A DNA stretch of 8,770 nt, taken from assembly GCA_903912405.1 (NCBI GenBank), contig CAIWHF010000131.1:1-8770 (forward strand). Reading direction: 5' to 3'. A program made the translations under genes and the position numbers. The notes under the pieces are model-generated. The model was given only the letters and a program-made list of their open reading frames with translations, made no database searches and was not told the DNA's origin. The DNA comes from an uncultured Bacteroidota bacterium. GTDB lineage: Bacteria > Bacteroidota > Bacteroidia > Chitinophagales > Chitinophagaceae. Positions within the stretch are counted from its first letter, which is position 1. Each line of letters starts with the position of its first letter. Positions 6,832 through 8,770 of the stretch are shown here, piece after piece.

Positions 6832-6839
6832 CAAAAATA
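6832..6839 (-). promoter_or_regulatory. Candidate -7 promoter box for the acetyltransferase/beta-barrel operon
   Basis: Minus-strand TATTTTTG matches TAnnTTTG perfectly and lies 16 nt upstream of the ATG at 6815, implying a leader of about 10-12 nt. I found no convincing TTG -33 element 17-23 nt further upstream, so the assignment rests on the -7 box and its position in the divergent gap. Confidence 0.42.
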
Positions 6840-6923
6840 CAAATAAGCATTCAAGAATTGGTATTTAAGAACCACAAAACTAGTGGCTGCTCTATAAAAA
6901 TAATTTATTAGTTTGCACTGCAA

Positions 6924-8770
6924 ATGAATTGGATCATATTTCTCTTAGGACTCTCAGCTTGCTGCTGGATGTTGTGGATGGTATATAAAAAAGATACCCA
7001 TAGCGGTGTGCCCTACCCATTAATAACAGCAGGATTGAGAATGTGTAGTTTTATATTGCTGCTTATTTTATTGGCTGCACCAAAGATTACCTTTCACTCT
7101 AAAATGCAACTTAAACCGAAAGTAATTTTGTTAGACGATCGATCTACATCTATAGCAAACATATTACATAAGGACACCAACTTAGTAAAGGAGGCAATAA
7201 ATAATTTTAATGAAATTCTAGGCACAGGTTTTATATTGCAACACTATTACTTCGACGAGGAACTCACTAATAATCAAAAACCCTATTTAGGCGAAGCAAC
7301 AAATATTAGTAAGGCCCTTCAAGAAGTAAGTACTAAAAATATAGATCAAAATATAGCTGCTATCCTTCTTATTAGCGATGGACAGTATAATCTAGGAAGC
7401 TCACCCAATGCTACAACCCTACCAAATACAGCACCTATATATTGCATAGCTATTGGTGACACCAATAAAATTGCGGATGTTGCTATCACGAAATTATATT
7501 ACAATAAAACTGCGCTACTCAATAATCTATTTGAAATAAAAGCAGATATTAAATTTCAACACGTCGGCAATCAAACATTTACATTAGCATTGAAGGAAAA
7601 CAGTGTGGTGATTCAAACTAAAACCATATCCGCTAGTTTACAAGAACAAGTAAAAACAATTGCTTTCCTACAAAAAGCAACGCAAGAAGGGCTACATAAT
7701 TATTGCATAGAAGTATCAAAAACAGCGCAGGAAAGTAATGTTCAAAATAACCAGCAATTAGCAACCATTCATGTAAAGGCAGAAAAGAAACAAATTGCTA
7801 TTATTGGCGATGCTCCACATCCAGATATGCAAGCCATCATTGCAGCACTTGATAAGAATAAAAGTATCCAATTTATATCTTTCATAGGAAAATCACCCAG
7901 CGAGACTGACCTAAACAAACTTGATGCGGCTATCTACTTTTATCCCAAAAAGGAAGATTGGAAAATAATAGCTCAAAAAAAACCAACCTGGTTATTTATG
8001 GCAGGCAATGAGGCAGGATTTACTGGCTCAGAAAAAAACAAGATAAACCCTAGGAGTAGTATACAATTCAATAAGCAATTTTCATTGTTTGAAATAAAAG
8101 CTAACATGCAAATTTTAGCTGCTCAGTTACCGCCACTTCAACAACATTTCAACTCCTTACCCTCCTTAGCCAATGCAGAACCATTAGCCTATCAAGGCTC
8201 AAGCCCTATTTGGATAATGGAACCAAGCTTACCTTTTAAGGTCATAACCCTCGGAGAAGGCATATGGAAATGGCGTATGTTTGAATATAAAAATACGCAC
8301 AGTCATTCCCTACTCGATGAGTTGATTCAAAATGCTATTACGCTGCTTACGCAACAAGATCGTAATAAAAAATTATCCGTTCATCCAATAAAAGATGCTT
8401 TTAATAACAATGAAATTGTATCTTTTATCGGTAGCCTTGAAGATGAGCTCCATAATGGAGAGCAAGCAGCCGTTAAACTATCGATTCAATCCAAAAAAAA
8501 AACTATCACTACAGTACTAATGCAATACAATAGTGCTAGTCTGCAGGCTTCTATTGGAAGATTAGAAAATGGACCATATACCTATAACGCCATTACCAAT
8601 ATAAACGGTATTGCTTATGAAGACAAAGGAGCATTTATCGTTAACAAAAAAAGCATGGAGGATGAAACAAACACCGCCAACTGGAAGGACCTACAAGCAC
8701 TAGCGAATAACAATAATGGATTTGCAACTACCTTAGGATCCTATAAACGTATTGCTGATAGTATTAAAAA
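6924..8770 (+). CDS. Membrane-anchored VWA protein with GATase-like middle domain (3' end outside window)
   Basis: The frame opens at ATG 6924 and continues for 615 codons plus two bases to the right edge without a stop. An in-frame TAG at 6909-6911 leaves no other upstream start. Two membrane helices (about 2-21 and 33-52) anchor the protein. A VWA domain follows, with an intact metal-ion-dependent adhesion site (MIDAS): D72-R-S74-T-S76, T126 in GEATNIS, and D152-G153 in LISDG. A second alpha/beta module at about 285-375, beginning AIIGDAPHPDMQAI, resembles the class I glutamine-amidotransferase-like domain often seen in these proteins. No catalytic cysteine is apparent in it. The segment GIWKWRMFEY near 445-454 is followed by strand-rich sequence resembling an Ig-like domain. 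The family is common in Bacteroidota and Planctomycetes, with unknown function. The VWA part is probably periplasmic and binds a metal-dependent partner (inference). It is divergent from the acetyltransferase gene; downstream neighbours are not visible. Confidence 0.85.
   Translation, partial: MNWIIFLLGLSACCWMLWMVYKKDTHSGVPYPLITAGLRMCSFILLLILLAAPKITFHSKMQLKPKVILLDDRSTSIANILHKDTNLVKEAINNFNEILGTGFILQHYYFDEELTNNQKPYLGEATNISKALQEVSTKNIDQNIAAILLISDGQYNLGSSPNATTLPNTAPIYCIAIGDTNKIADVAITKLYYNKTALLNNLFEIKADIKFQHVGNQTFTLALKENSVVIQTKTISASLQEQVKTIAFLQKATQEGLHNYCIEVSKTAQESNVQNNQQLATIHVKAEKKQIAIIGDAPHPDMQAIIAALDKNKSIQFISFIGKSPSETDLNKLDAAIYFYPKKEDWKIIAQKKPTWLFMAGNEAGFTGSEKNKINPRSSIQFNKQFSLFEIKANMQILAAQLPPLQQHFNSLPSLANAEPLAYQGSSPIWIMEPSLPFKVITLGEGIWKWRMFEYKNTHSHSLLDELIQNAITLLTQQDRNKKLSVHPIKDAFNNNEIVSFIGSLEDELHNGEQAAVKLSIQSKKKTITTVLMQYNSASLQASIGRLENGPYTYNAITNINGIAYEDKGAFIVNKKSMEDETNTANWKDLQALANNNNGFATTLGSYKRIADSIK

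Noticed and set aside
6908..6915. TTAGTTTG as promoter box of the VWA gene
   Set aside because: It departs from the consensus at the important second position, would leave almost no leader before the ATG, and lacks a TTG element at suitable distance.

Overview
The window looks like chromosomal DNA of a Bacteroidota bacterium, probably near Chitinophagaceae or related environmental lineages. The genus-level placement is a guess. The support is AT-rich DNA, a DUF1599 gene followed by a BT_3928-type DoxX gene, divergent dihydropteroate synthase, TAnnTTTG-type promoter boxes, and no clear Shine-Dalgarno sequences. I see no RNA genes, mobile elements, CRISPR arrays or signs of recent transfer.

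Layout, left to right: (1) positions 1-1287, minus strand, hold the N-terminal 429 codons of a protein with two SWIM zinc-binding motifs, probably the front of a SNF2-type helicase that continues off the left edge. (2) Positions 1388-4147, minus strand, hold a tight three-gene operon read right to left: a duplicated DUF1599 protein, a DoxX/BT_3928-like membrane protein with a thioredoxin-like C-terminus, and a DppB/OppB-type ABC permease that starts at TTG. (3) Positions 4180-5028, plus strand, hold folP (dihydropteroate synthase), divergent from the operon across only 32 nt. (4) Positions 5032-6815, minus strand, hold a two-gene operon: a double-GNAT-like acetyltransferase and a small secreted, probably outer-membrane beta-barrel protein, convergent with folP with 3 nt between the stop codons. 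(5) Positions 6924-8770, plus strand, hold the first 615 codons of a membrane-anchored von Willebrand factor A (VWA) protein with a GATase-like middle region, cut by the right edge.

No gene-free stretch exceeds about 110 nt. The genes are mostly housekeeping or conserved proteins of unknown function and do not form one obvious pathway. The links that can be supported are operon structure and, loosely, folate/nucleotide metabolism (folP beside DUF1599). I found no convincing undescribed multi-gene system. The most unusual details are the non-canonical pterin/pABA-site loops of the FolP protein, the matched pair of SWIM motifs, and the permease with an extended first periplasmic loop and a TTG start.
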